Below, one piece after another: positions 1 to 5,841 of a stretch of DNA of 8,084 nucleotides (within the stretch, counting starts at the first letter, position 1; each line of letters begins with the position of its first letter). A model generated the notes under the pieces. It saw only the letters and a program-made list of their open reading frames with translations, made no database searches and was not told the DNA's origin. This stretch comes from Promethearchaeota archaeon (GTDB lineage Archaea > Asgardarchaeota > Lokiarchaeia > Sigynarchaeales > SOKP01): assembly GCA_019894655.1 (NCBI GenBank), contig JAGXNZ010000256.1:1-8084 (forward strand), given 5' to 3'. The position numbers and the translations under genes are program-made.

Positions 1-66
1 ATCGACTCTCATCAAAATTTTTTTTCCTTTTAAATCAACATCTTTATAAGATTTATAATCAAACAT
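1..66 (-). CDS. pgk: Phosphoglycerate kinase, N-terminal fragment (runs off window)
   Basis: Only the first 22 codons are in the window, starting at an ATG at 66-64 and leaving at base 1. The residues include DVDLKGKKILMRVD. This matches the family's N-terminal pattern, a short D-x-D-L-K-G-K lead-in followed by beta-strand 1 with the R-V-D of the substrate-binding R-V-D-F-N-V-P motif. Phosphoglycerate kinase interconverts 1,3-bisphosphoglycerate plus ADP with 3-phosphoglycerate plus ATP in glycolysis/gluconeogenesis. GAGTGAGA (78-71) lies 4 bases before the ATG and supplies a plausible Shine-Dalgarno site. The gene is divergent from larB. The call rests on a short stretch, so it is good but not certain. 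Confidence 0.72.
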   Translation of the reverse strand, partial: MFDYKSYKDVDLKGKKILMRVD

Positions 67-103
67 TTAATCTCACTCTGTGTAATTTTTGGTTGTAATA
101 AAA

Positions 104-118
104 GTTAATATATTATAT
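104..118 (-). promoter_or_regulatory. Putative TATA box for pgk
   Basis: Read on the minus strand, this stretch gives TATAATATATTAAC, about 40-50 bases upstream of the pgk ATG. Transcription starting about 25 bases further on would leave a leader of roughly 20 bases containing the GAGTGAGA ribosome site. Positional inference only, in AT-rich DNA. Confidence 0.35.
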
Positions 119-182
119 CAAAAAAAGGTTTCAAATGTTCATTGGAAATTTGCATCTCTATTATAAATTTATGATAATGTGG

Positions 183-219
183 AATAAGCAATTTTAATAC
201 AGTATAATAACCAATTTTA
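183..219. repeat. Imperfect 14-base direct repeat upstream of larB
   Basis: AATAAGCAATTTTA (183-196) recurs as AATAACCAATTTTA (206-219), 13 of 14 identical, with a start-to-start spacing of 23 bases, close to two helical turns. The first half resembles the AATAACAA arm of the inverted repeat in front of larC. It may be a regulator binding site for the larB side, but low-complexity AT sequence makes chance resemblance possible. Confidence 0.3.
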
Positions 220-411
220 GCGAAAAAATTCTTTTACGACATGTTTACAGAACTATGCTAATTTTCCCCCTAGATTTGCTCTATCTGATTTAAACCTAAT
301 TAAATGAAAATGCTAAAAAAAATAAGTTGGAACATCTTTCTAAATATATTAATACTCAAAGGTTTTTATGAATATGGAGATTTGAACTTAAAATCTTACG
401 AAGTTTAATTC

Positions 412-418
412 GGTGATT
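412..418 (+). promoter_or_regulatory. Ribosome binding site deciding the larB start
   Basis: GGTGATT matches the GGTGAT part of the archaeal anti-SD complement. It lies 4 bases before the GTG at 423 but overlaps the alternative TTG at 417, so it supports GTG 423 as the start. An in-frame TGA at 414-416 blocks any longer protein. Confidence 0.5.
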
Positions 419-422
419 GAGA

Positions 423-1202
423 GTGGATGATATTAGAGATATATTAAATAAGTTGTTAAAAAAAGAGTGCACAGTCGAAGAAGCAGAAAAACTGTTAAAA
501 GCAAATGCTATTGAAGAAGTTGGAGAATTTGCTAAATTAGATATTTTCAGAAAGGTACGCACTGGCATCGTTGAAGTTATCTATGCGGAAAACAAGGAAC
601 CTGAAGTAACTTTAGATATTATTTACTCTTTTCTAAAAAAAAACAGGTTCGCTATTGTTTCGAGGTATAAAGAAGAACTAATCTCTCTAATATCAAAAGA
701 ATTCGAAAATAACGAGGCTTATTCAGTAAACATAAACCAATTCGCTAAAATCTTGATAGTAAAGGAAAAAGCCTACAAATTTGAAAAAAAAGGTGGAAAA
801 ATAGGTATAATCACAGCTGGGAGTTCAGATATTCCCGTTGCTGAGGAAGCAAAAGTGATAGCAGAATCGATGGGTTGTGAAGTTATTTCCAGTTATGACT
901 TAGGGATTGCGGGAATTCATCGTCTATTCACACCTCTTAGTGAGATGATGAAAAGTGGAATTCAAGTTATTATTGTATGTGCTGGAATGGAGGGAACATT
1001 ACCTGGAGTCGTTGCTGCGCTTGTTGATATCCTCGTTATTGGTGTTCCAATTTCCAGTGGCTATGGTTTGGGCGAAAAGGGTATTGGCGCATTAACAACG
1101 ATGCTGCAGTCGTGTTCCCCAGGTTTACTCGTTGTCAATATTGATAATGGCTTCGGCGCTGGAGCTTCTGCTGCGTTAATTGCTAATAAAATAGCTGAGT
1201 AA
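423..1202 (+). CDS. larB: LarB, pyridinium-3,5-biscarboxylic acid mononucleotide synthase (nickel-pincer cofactor)
   Basis: LarB carboxylates and hydrolyses nicotinic acid adenine dinucleotide, giving pyridinium-3,5-biscarboxylic acid mononucleotide plus AMP. This is the first step to the nickel-pincer nucleotide of LarA-type racemases. The 259-residue protein has the usual two parts. The N-terminal helical segment ends in AKLDIFRKVRTG, equivalent to the family's A-K-L-D-x-x-R-x-x-R-T-G. The PurE-like C-terminal domain starts near residue 124 with IGIITAGSSDIPVAEEA, then GIAGIHRL, CAGMEGTLPGVVAAL, a glycine-rich SSGYGLGEKGIGAL and NIDNGFGAG. Length is typical. A TTG at 417 would add two residues, but the ribosome site favours GTG 423. 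larC is on the opposite strand 1.7 kb away. No larE or larA is in the window. Confidence 0.93.
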   Translation: MDDIRDILNKLLKKECTVEEAEKLLKANAIEEVGEFAKLDIFRKVRTGIVEVIYAENKEPEVTLDIIYSFLKKNRFAIVSRYKEELISLISKEFENNEAYSVNINQFAKILIVKEKAYKFEKKGGKIGIITAGSSDIPVAEEAKVIAESMGCEVISSYDLGIAGIHRLFTPLSEMMKSGIQVIIVCAGMEGTLPGVVAALVDILVIGVPISSGYGLGEKGIGALTTMLQSCSPGLLVVNIDNGFGAGASAALIANKIAE

Positions 1203-1206
1203 ATTC

Positions 1207-1255
1207 CCTTTTTAAAAACAAATTTTTTATTTTCATTTCATCTTTCAGTTTTTTT
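1207..1255 (+). terminator. T-rich terminator downstream of larB
   Basis: Several short T runs follow the larB stop and end in a seven-T run at 1249-1255. This fits intrinsic archaeal termination at oligo-T. I see no strong hairpin. Confidence 0.4.
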
Positions 1256-1322
1256 CTTGAGTAAAGTAAGATCAGGTATTATGAGAAAGTAATTTTTATA
1301 AGTAAAACCAAGATTTTGCATA

Positions 1323-1333
1323 ATTATAAATAA
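1323..1333 (+). promoter_or_regulatory. TATA box for the membrane-protein gene, positioned for the 1362 start
   Basis: ATTATAAATAA lies about 33 bases before the ATG at 1362, the spacing expected for a transcript with a leader of only some 8 bases. It is about 100 bases from the ATG at 1432. It therefore supports the upstream ATG as the original start of this gene. Confidence 0.4.
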
Positions 1334-1361
1334 ATTTAATATTAAAAAATTAGTGAATGTT

Positions 1362-1475
1362 ATGGCACCTACAGATGCTTCTCTTGAAGCATTATCGAAA
1401 TTGAGACAATTAAATCCTGTAACGGGATGGTATGTTGACTCTTTTAGTTATCGTGTTATATATCTACGGTGTTGA
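1362..1475 (+). pseudogene. Upstream 5' fragment of the membrane protein, out of frame with the rest
   Basis: An ATG at 1362 opens a 37-codon frame, beginning MAPTDASLEALSKLRQLNP and passing through VTGWYV, and closes at TGA 1473-1475. The long membrane-protein frame is shifted by one base and is open only from 1423. Joining the two gives a protein with a soluble N-terminal helix, a conserved-looking P-V-T-G-W-Y turn and then a complete first membrane helix. The long frame alone begins abruptly inside that helix. The promoter position and a GTGA just before the ATG support this start. The cause could be a sequencing error, a real mutation or recoding. Removing one T from the 1442-1445 run would join the frames. 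Confidence 0.5.
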
Positions 1476-2022
1476 GATCAAAAAAGCAAGAGAAACTAAC
1501 AATTGGAGCACTGTCTTCGCTGGATTAACATTATTAGGGCTGGATCTTATTAATGAGATCTGGAACGGATTAGTATTTGCGTTTTCTAATTACTCAGCGT
1601 TTTGGACTACCCCGGGAGCTAGTGCTTATATAATACTGATTGGCTGGAACATAGAAATTGCTTTTATGTTTTCGATCGGTGGCATTGTCTTTGCAAAGTT
1701 TCTCCCAGAGGATAAAAATCAGAAGATTTTAGGACTTCCAAATCGCTGGGCTATGGCAATCGGCTTTACGCTATTTTGTGTCTTTGTAGAGATTTTACTG
1801 AATATGGGAAATTATTTAATATGGGAATACGCGTTTTGGAACTGGTACAATCCCATACTAATATTCCTCATAGGATATTTTCACTTCTTTGTCGGAGCTT
1901 TTTATGTTTACGACCTCCCCGAAAAAAAAGATAAAATTAAGGTCGTAATCATAATTTACGCCATAGGAGTCGGCCTTCTTTGCATTTTTGGCCCATTACT
2001 TATGCCGCTAAGGATATTTTAA
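1432..2022 (+). CDS. Six-helix integral membrane protein, family unknown
   Basis: I do not recognise a named family. The 196-residue frame from ATG 1432 shows about six hydrophobic segments: residues 1-15, 27-51, 63-89, 106-128, 140-162 and 170-193. Charged residues cluster in the links (KKAR, PEDKNQK, PEKKDK). Acidic and Asn residues recur within or at the edges of helices (LDLINEIWNG, NIEIAFMF, FVEILLNMGNYLIWEY), suggesting a polar site or ion path inside the membrane. The true start is probably ATG 1362 in another frame, adding about 25 residues. The gene lies between larB and the TPR gene on the same strand, but terminator-like T runs on both sides suggest its own transcript. There is no sequence evidence that it transports nickel. 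Confidence 0.75.
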   Translation: MLTLLVIVLYIYGVEIKKARETNNWSTVFAGLTLLGLDLINEIWNGLVFAFSNYSAFWTTPGASAYIILIGWNIEIAFMFSIGGIVFAKFLPEDKNQKILGLPNRWAMAIGFTLFCVFVEILLNMGNYLIWEYAFWNWYNPILIFLIGYFHFFVGAFYVYDLPEKKDKIKVVIIIYAIGVGLLCIFGPLLMPLRIF

Positions 2023-2034
2023 TTTACAAAACTC

Positions 2035-2046
2035 TTTTTTTTTTTT
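2035..2046 (+). terminator. Oligo-T terminator after the membrane-protein gene
   Basis: A run of twelve T starts 12 bases after the stop codon, typical of archaeal intrinsic termination. It separates this gene from the TPR gene. Confidence 0.6.
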
Positions 2047-2162
2047 AATTATTAAAATCTCTTTAATCAAGTAACTATTTGAACAATCTTCTGCTGTACC
2101 CAAATGAAGATAAGCTAAAACTAAACCGGATTTTGACCATTTTACATCTTACAAATTGCATG

Positions 2163-2178
2163 TGAAAGTATAAATATT
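2163..2178 (+). promoter_or_regulatory. Putative BRE/TATA promoter for the TPR gene
   Basis: A purine-rich GAAAG directly before TATAAATAT resembles an archaeal BRE plus TATA box. It would start transcription near 2197 and leave a leader of about 60 bases. Further TATA-like sequences at 2190-2200 and 2239-2246 make the exact element uncertain. Confidence 0.35.
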
Positions 2179-2255
2179 TAGAACATTATAATTTATATTG
2201 ATATTACTAATTCTATTTAATCTAAAAAAACTGACATACTATAAAGTTGAGACCG

Positions 2256-2789
2256 ATGGTCGCAACAGTTGATAATTTTGAGAAGTCTAAAGAATTTTTT
2301 AAAAATGGCGAGATTCTGAATGCCTTGGAGAGTTTTGATAAAGCGTTAGATCGTTCAGATCATTCGAAAGACACTGTTAAAAAAGAACTAATTTTGTTTT
2401 TGGAAAATCTGTTACAATATAGCAGGGAAAACAATCTTAGAGACGAAGAAGCTATGGTTTTAAGAACTTTAGGAAGAACTCATTCGAAGTTTAAAAATCA
2501 TGTAGAAGGGTTAAAATTTTCATATCAGGCATTAAAAATTCAAAAGAAAATTGGCAGAAAGTTAGATGTTGCGGAGAGCTTAGTTTTTCTTGCTGAAGAT
2601 CTCGAAGTATCAGGGAATTACGACGAATGTGTAAATATATTTACTGAAGCTAACGAAATTTTTCATGAATTAGGGAAATTAAGTAAAGAAAAAGAAATTA
2701 AAAACGAAATAAAACGGTTAAAAGAATTTTCTGAAAAAATTGTTGAGGATGAATATATCTTAAAAGAATTCCATATAGATGACTACTAA
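2256..2789 (+). CDS. Small TPR-like helical repeat protein
   Basis: The 177-residue protein is highly charged and all-helical, with no signal peptide or membrane segment, so probably cytoplasmic. Tetratricopeptide-type helix pairs are visible. One has the pattern F-x-x-G-E-x-x-x-A-L-x-x-F-x-x-A-L near residues 15-31. A second is around 70-95 (MVLRTLGRTHSKF, then GLKFSYQALKI). A third is around 107-137 (ESLVFLAEDLEVSGNYDECVNIFTEA). TPR proteins are scaffolds for protein binding, and the partner cannot be inferred. The start is ATG 2256 rather than the in-frame TTG at 2247, because ATG is the better codon and neither has a clear ribosome site. It is followed by a terminator and convergent larC. 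Its place between larB and larC may be incidental. Confidence 0.75.
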   Translation: MVATVDNFEKSKEFFKNGEILNALESFDKALDRSDHSKDTVKKELILFLENLLQYSRENNLRDEEAMVLRTLGRTHSKFKNHVEGLKFSYQALKIQKKIGRKLDVAESLVFLAEDLEVSGNYDECVNIFTEANEIFHELGKLSKEKEIKNEIKRLKEFSEKIVEDEYILKEFHIDDY

Positions 2790-2815
2790 AACCATCCGAG
2801 TATAGCCATTAAATT

Positions 2816-2835
2816 AAAAAAAATCTTTTTTTTTT
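2816..2835. terminator. Bidirectional terminator between TPR gene and larC
   Basis: Eight A (2816-2823), two bases, then ten T (2826-2835) lie between the convergent stops. On the plus strand the T run follows the TPR gene. On the minus strand the A run reads as eight T after larC. The arms can also pair as an A-T hairpin. Confidence 0.6.
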
Positions 2836-2867
2836 CTTTGATTTTATATAAATAGCGCAAACTACGG

Positions 2868-4142
2868 TTATAAATTATTCTTGTAAAGTATTTCTATCAC
2901 ATTTTGACAATAGAAAAGTATTTCTCTAATAGTCAGAGATGTCTCTTTACTAATTAAACTTAAATCTTCAAATTCAGGTTTAACGTTGATAACTTCTAAT
3001 TTTTCTCCATTTTTAATAAAAGAAATTTTAAAATTCAGTTCATACCATTTACCATTTATTTCTATTTTTTCCTTAACAATTTTACGATCTATACAAACAC
3101 GTTTGCTTGAATAAAATCTTATACCAAGCGTACCTAACTCTCTTAAAGTTTTAAGTATGAAATCATAACTGTTAGAGGGATCACAAATGATTTTGATGAC
3201 ATGGCCAGGGCGATTTTTTTTAGTAATACTTGGGATTATTTGAATGTCCAGAATATCTTCATTTCCTAAAATATTTACAAAATTGCCTAAAATCTCCCCT
3301 GATACATCGTCTACAGCTGTTTCTAAAATACTAACTTCCTCAACATAATCACTTAGAGGATGTACCATATTAGAATTCATCTCTCCGAAAAACAAACGAA
3401 GTGTATTAGAAAAAGCGTTAAACTCATTTTGGCCCGTCCCCCAGGACATTTTTAACAGATTCATAGAGGGAACGAATTCTGTGTGAGTTGGATGCAAATT
3501 TACTAATAACGCTGCTCCGGTAGGGGTTACTAGTTCAGTTTCAATAGGTCCTCCTTTTATAACCAGATTAGATTTTTCTAATATTTTTACTGTAGCTGGA
3601 GCCGGGATAGGCAAGGTTCCGTGAGCACTTTTTATTTTTCCACCACCCAAAGGTACATCACTACAATAGTATGAGAAATTCGGGTCAAATCCACCTATTG
3701 TATCAATAACTTTCGTCACTCCTAAAATATCGATTAAAGTGTCAACAGAGCTTAATTCGTGAAGGTGTATATTCTCGATTAATTTTCCGTGAACTTCAGC
3801 TTCGGCTTTAAATAAAGTTCTTAAAACTTTCCTTGCAAACTCTTTTGCTTGATTCGAAAAATCTTTTTCGTTAAGATATTCATCGAGAGCGTTCGAGAGA
3901 TCCTCCGGAGATCTATGGATTTTAGATTCCTCTATTATTATTTCAAGTTTATTAGTCTCTATCCCCATCCTTTTAACTTTCTTGAGATAAAGCTCTAATT
4001 TAGATATTCCTTTTAATATTTTCTTTAAATCTTTCAAATTTGTGAGGATTTGAGTCGAGTCAGGTATTAAACCTAATAACGATGCTAACAGCATATCTCC
4101 AGAGATACCCGAGTTAGTTAAATCAAAATATATAGACTTCAT
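2868..4142 (-). CDS. larC: LarC, nickel insertion protein (nickel-pincer cofactor nickel chelatase)
   Basis: LarC uses CTP to insert nickel into pyridinium-3,5-bisthiocarboxylic acid mononucleotide, the last step of nickel-pincer nucleotide synthesis. The 424-residue length is normal for the whole protein. Family landmarks appear in order: SGISGDM (11-17), HLHELSSVDTLIDILG (126-141), PLGGG (164-168), AHGTLPIPAPAT (173-184), ELVTPTGAALL (203-213), WGTGQNEF (234-241), ETAVDDVSGE (274-283) and KKNRPGH (308-314). It is one continuous frame, unlike some lactobacilli where larC needs a programmed frameshift. The start ATG (4142-4140) has a GTGGGAG ribosome site at 4156-4150. The gene is divergent from the phosphatase-like/nikR unit across an intergenic region holding a perfect inverted repeat next to its TATA element, so nickel control by NikR is likely but inferred. 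Confidence 0.93.
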   Translation of the reverse strand: MKSIYFDLTNSGISGDMLLASLLGLIPDSTQILTNLKDLKKILKGISKLELYLKKVKRMGIETNKLEIIIEESKIHRSPEDLSNALDEYLNEKDFSNQAKEFARKVLRTLFKAEAEVHGKLIENIHLHELSSVDTLIDILGVTKVIDTIGGFDPNFSYYCSDVPLGGGKIKSAHGTLPIPAPATVKILEKSNLVIKGGPIETELVTPTGAALLVNLHPTHTEFVPSMNLLKMSWGTGQNEFNAFSNTLRLFFGEMNSNMVHPLSDYVEEVSILETAVDDVSGEILGNFVNILGNEDILDIQIIPSITKKNRPGHVIKIICDPSNSYDFILKTLRELGTLGIRFYSSKRVCIDRKIVKEKIEINGKWYELNFKISFIKNGEKLEVINVKPEFEDLSLISKETSLTIREILFYCQNVIEILYKNNL

Positions 4143-4187
4143 AACATGCTCCCACCCACGATTAAAATAGGTGAATTTGTACCTAGT

Positions 4188-4195
4188 AATATAAA
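4188..4195 (-). promoter_or_regulatory. Putative TATA box for larC
   Basis: The minus strand reads TTTATATT here. Initiation about 25 bases on, near 4165, would leave a leader of some 20 bases carrying the GTGGGAG ribosome site. The left arm of the inverted repeat sits directly upstream, in the BRE position. Confidence 0.45.
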
Positions 4196-4237
4196 TAAAA
4201 TAACAATACTAAAAATAATAAACCGTTGTTATTTTAT
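4195..4237. promoter_or_regulatory. Perfect 12-bp inverted repeat; proposed NikR operator
   Basis: ATAAAATAACAA (4195-4206) and its exact complement TTGTTATTTTAT (4226-4237) flank a 19-base spacer. The repeat centre is base 4216. The inner ACAA/TTGT bases span 27 bases outer edge to outer edge, close to the 28-bp span of the E. coli NikR operator (GTATGA-N16-TCATAC), although the bases differ. Each arm abuts a TATA-like element, one facing larC and one facing the phosphatase-like/nikR unit. Bound protein could therefore block both promoters. The repeat is seen directly. Assignment to NikR is inferred from the adjacent nikR and larC. Confidence 0.5.
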
Positions 4238-4267
4238 AATAAATTGTACTTAATTTCAATTTAATAG

Positions 4268-4276
4268 TTATAAATT
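4268..4276 (+). promoter_or_regulatory. Putative TATA box for the phosphatase-like/nikR unit
   Basis: TTATAAATT lies about 30 bases before the ATG at 4303 and would give an almost leaderless mRNA. A second candidate, TTTTATAATAAA at 4232-4243, overlaps the right arm of the inverted repeat and would give a leader of about 40 bases. Confidence 0.4.
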
Positions 4277-4302
4277 TAAGAATAAAAGAGAAATGATTAA
4301 CA

Positions 4303-5037
4303 ATGAGTGAACTTCAAACTATCAAATGTTATTTAGATCAAATACCTTCCACTTTTATAAAGTTGTTAGGTGTCGATCCACCATCTGGAATAATTCCAGA
4401 ACCCGTCAAAGAGGTTGTTGATCTGTATCAAGGCATTGAAAGAATTAGTGTAAGTATAATTGATAATTTTGGATTATTTGAACTTACATTCAATAAGCCT
4501 GAATTTATGATCACCAATTCTCAGGTAATGATGCTTCTCTCCACCAAAAACCCATATACTTTAGGCGTGTTACATCAAATGATGTATGGAGGATTCGAGT
4601 TTGAACCCAATGGATTCCATTTGTTAAGATATCTAAATGAACGCGGAAAGAAATCGTGCTTTGTTGGAAGAAAAAAAGACCTCGAAAGATACGATGGAGG
4701 TACTCATTCGATTCCAAAAGAAACGGATATGGCTACATGGGTTGAATCTGCGAAGATTATTAATAATTTTGAAATGTCTTGGATGCATTATTTAGATTTT
4801 GAAAATCTTCACAAACAACAACAAGCATTAAAACAAAGAACTCCAGAGGATTTGATTGATAAATTAATACTGCGTACTGACAAGTGGATTTTAGGAAATT
4901 ACAAACAGCTTAGAAATAACTCTCTAATGGTAATTCTCGGCGATCACGGAAGAGTCAAACTAAATTTGGAATATTCTGGCAAGATAGCTCAATGGCGGGA
5001 AGCTAGCGTACCGATAGCTATTATAATTAAGAAATAA
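4303..5037 (+). CDS. Alkaline-phosphatase-superfamily-like protein, first gene of nikR unit, function unknown
   Basis: The 244-residue soluble protein has the order of motifs seen in compact metal-dependent phosphoesterases of the alkaline phosphatase/phosphodiesterase superfamily. These are ISVSIIDNFG with Asp54 at the end of a beta strand, NPYTLGVLHQMMYG with Thr86 as a possible nucleophile, FEPNGFHLLRYLNERGKKSCFVG, YLDFENLH with Asp165 and His170, and LMVILGDHGR with Asp214 and His215. The usual last metal-binding His is missing: no His follows 215. It is also short for the superfamily, so it may use one metal, or bind rather than hydrolyse. nikR starts 26 bases after its stop, implying one transcript, and it is divergent from larC. 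A role in nickel handling or in the Lar pathway is inferred from position only. The substrate is unknown. Confidence 0.6.
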   Translation: MSELQTIKCYLDQIPSTFIKLLGVDPPSGIIPEPVKEVVDLYQGIERISVSIIDNFGLFELTFNKPEFMITNSQVMMLLSTKNPYTLGVLHQMMYGGFEFEPNGFHLLRYLNERGKKSCFVGRKKDLERYDGGTHSIPKETDMATWVESAKIINNFEMSWMHYLDFENLHKQQQALKQRTPEDLIDKLILRTDKWILGNYKQLRNNSLMVILGDHGRVKLNLEYSGKIAQWREASVPIAIIIKK

Positions 5038-5063
5038 GTTGTACTAGTTTTATAAAAATTAAG

Positions 5064-5597
5064 ATGTCTAAAATGGAAGAATATAAGCGCTTTACAGTTT
5101 CACTTCCTAAAGATTTATACGACAAATTTGAAGTTTTCAGGAATAATATAGGCATTTCGAGATCAGATAGTATAAGGAAAGCAATGTATTCTCTAATGGC
5201 TAGTGAAGAATCTATTCCAAATGCTTCCGGAAATGTTGTCGGTTGTATTCCAATAATAATGCTTCATGAACATTTTACCGATAAGCATGAAAAGGAAGAT
5301 TCCAGAGAACACCCTCATGAAATTGATCATGATAATAAACACCATGATCACGATTACGATTCTAGGCCAATATACGCCTCTGTCCAACAAACAGACGAAA
5401 TCTTGAAAAATGATATTCAACATCATTTCTATGATGTTATTACATCGACTTTACACGTTCATCTTGAATTTGAGAAATGTTTAGAAATTATTGCAGTGTC
5501 TGGACCCTTTGAAAGAGTAAAAAAGCTTAAGGAAGCTTTGCAAAGATTAAGAAGTGTCGTATCTATACAATTTTTTATCATTGATAAAGAATTTTAA
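5064..5597 (+). CDS. nikR: Nickel-responsive regulator NikR with a His-rich insertion
   Basis: NikR is a ribbon-helix-helix repressor whose C-terminal ACT-like domain tetramerises and binds nickel, enabling operator binding. Residues 7-45 form the DNA-binding domain (YKRFTVSLPKDLYDKFEVF, then SRSDSIRKAM). The ACT-like domain starts near residue 57. The four high-affinity ligands of E. coli NikR (His76, His87, His89, Cys95) correspond to His120, His131, His133 and Cys139, in QHHFYD and LHVHLEFEKCLEI. At 177 residues it is about 40 longer than usual. The excess is an acidic, His-rich segment (about 68-99, nine His) between the first ACT strand and the following helix. It is the second gene after the phosphatase-like gene. 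The start ATG 5064 has no obvious ribosome site, and ATG 5073 is possible. Likely targets are its own unit and larC. Confidence 0.93.
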   Translation: MSKMEEYKRFTVSLPKDLYDKFEVFRNNIGISRSDSIRKAMYSLMASEESIPNASGNVVGCIPIIMLHEHFTDKHEKEDSREHPHEIDHDNKHHDHDYDSRPIYASVQQTDEILKNDIQHHFYDVITSTLHVHLEFEKCLEIIAVSGPFERVKKLKEALQRLRSVVSIQFFIIDKEF

Positions 5598-5702
5598 TTA
5601 AAATTTAAGTAGTACCATCAGAAATAATAAATCTGCGTAAAAGGAAGAGAAAAGAATAAAAAATTTCCTTCAAACAAGAAGAGAATAAGGATAAGGCGAT
5701 TA

Positions 5703-5774
5703 ATGAAGAATTTTTTATTCTATTTGGTCGTGGTTATTGTGTGTGTTATAACTACAACAACATATTTCTATTAA
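5703..5774 (+). CDS. Possible 23-residue single-helix membrane peptide
   Basis: The frame runs ATG to TAA and encodes a Lys-2 start, a hydrophobic core FLFYLVVVIVCVI and a polar TTTT tail, the composition of a minimal membrane-spanning peptide. A purine-rich AAGGATAAGGCGAT precedes it, but its GGCGAT is only two bases from the ATG. The frame is short, and hydrophobic codons are common in T-rich DNA, so it may be chance. No function can be proposed. Confidence 0.2.
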   Translation: MKNFLFYLVVVIVCVITTTTYFY

Positions 5775-5841
5775 AAATAAGCATACATTGGGAAATTAGT
5801 AATTGTTTAGAAATAAAAAAAAAGAATGATTTTAATTTATG

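Larger units (their letters stand above)
67..422. other. pgk/larB divergent intergenic region, non-coding
   Basis: I see no credible coding frame in these 356 bases. The region holds the pgk promoter and a palindromic AT tract centred on ATAAATTTAT (163-172). It also holds a 14-base imperfect direct repeat (183-196 and 206-219), a possible larB TATA element (AAATATAT, 342-349) and the larB ribosome site just before the gene. Confidence 0.6.

Noticed and set aside
1..66. Possible frameshift in the pgk start caused by the T run at 18-25
   Set aside because: Recounting the run (eight T) leaves the frame intact and yields the expected GKKILMRVD.
356..568. 70-codon open frame on the minus strand
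   Set aside because: It lies largely antisense to larB, has a Ser/Asn/Phe-rich composition with no domain, and larB is unmistakable in this region.
4511..4717. 68-codon minus-strand frame
   Set aside because: Entirely inside the phosphatase-like gene on the opposite strand, with no motif or ribosome site.
5193..5426. 77-codon minus-strand frame with many hydrophobic residues
   Set aside because: Antisense to the His/Asp-rich part of nikR. His and Asp codons read backwards give Met, Ile and Val codons, so the hydrophobicity is an artefact.
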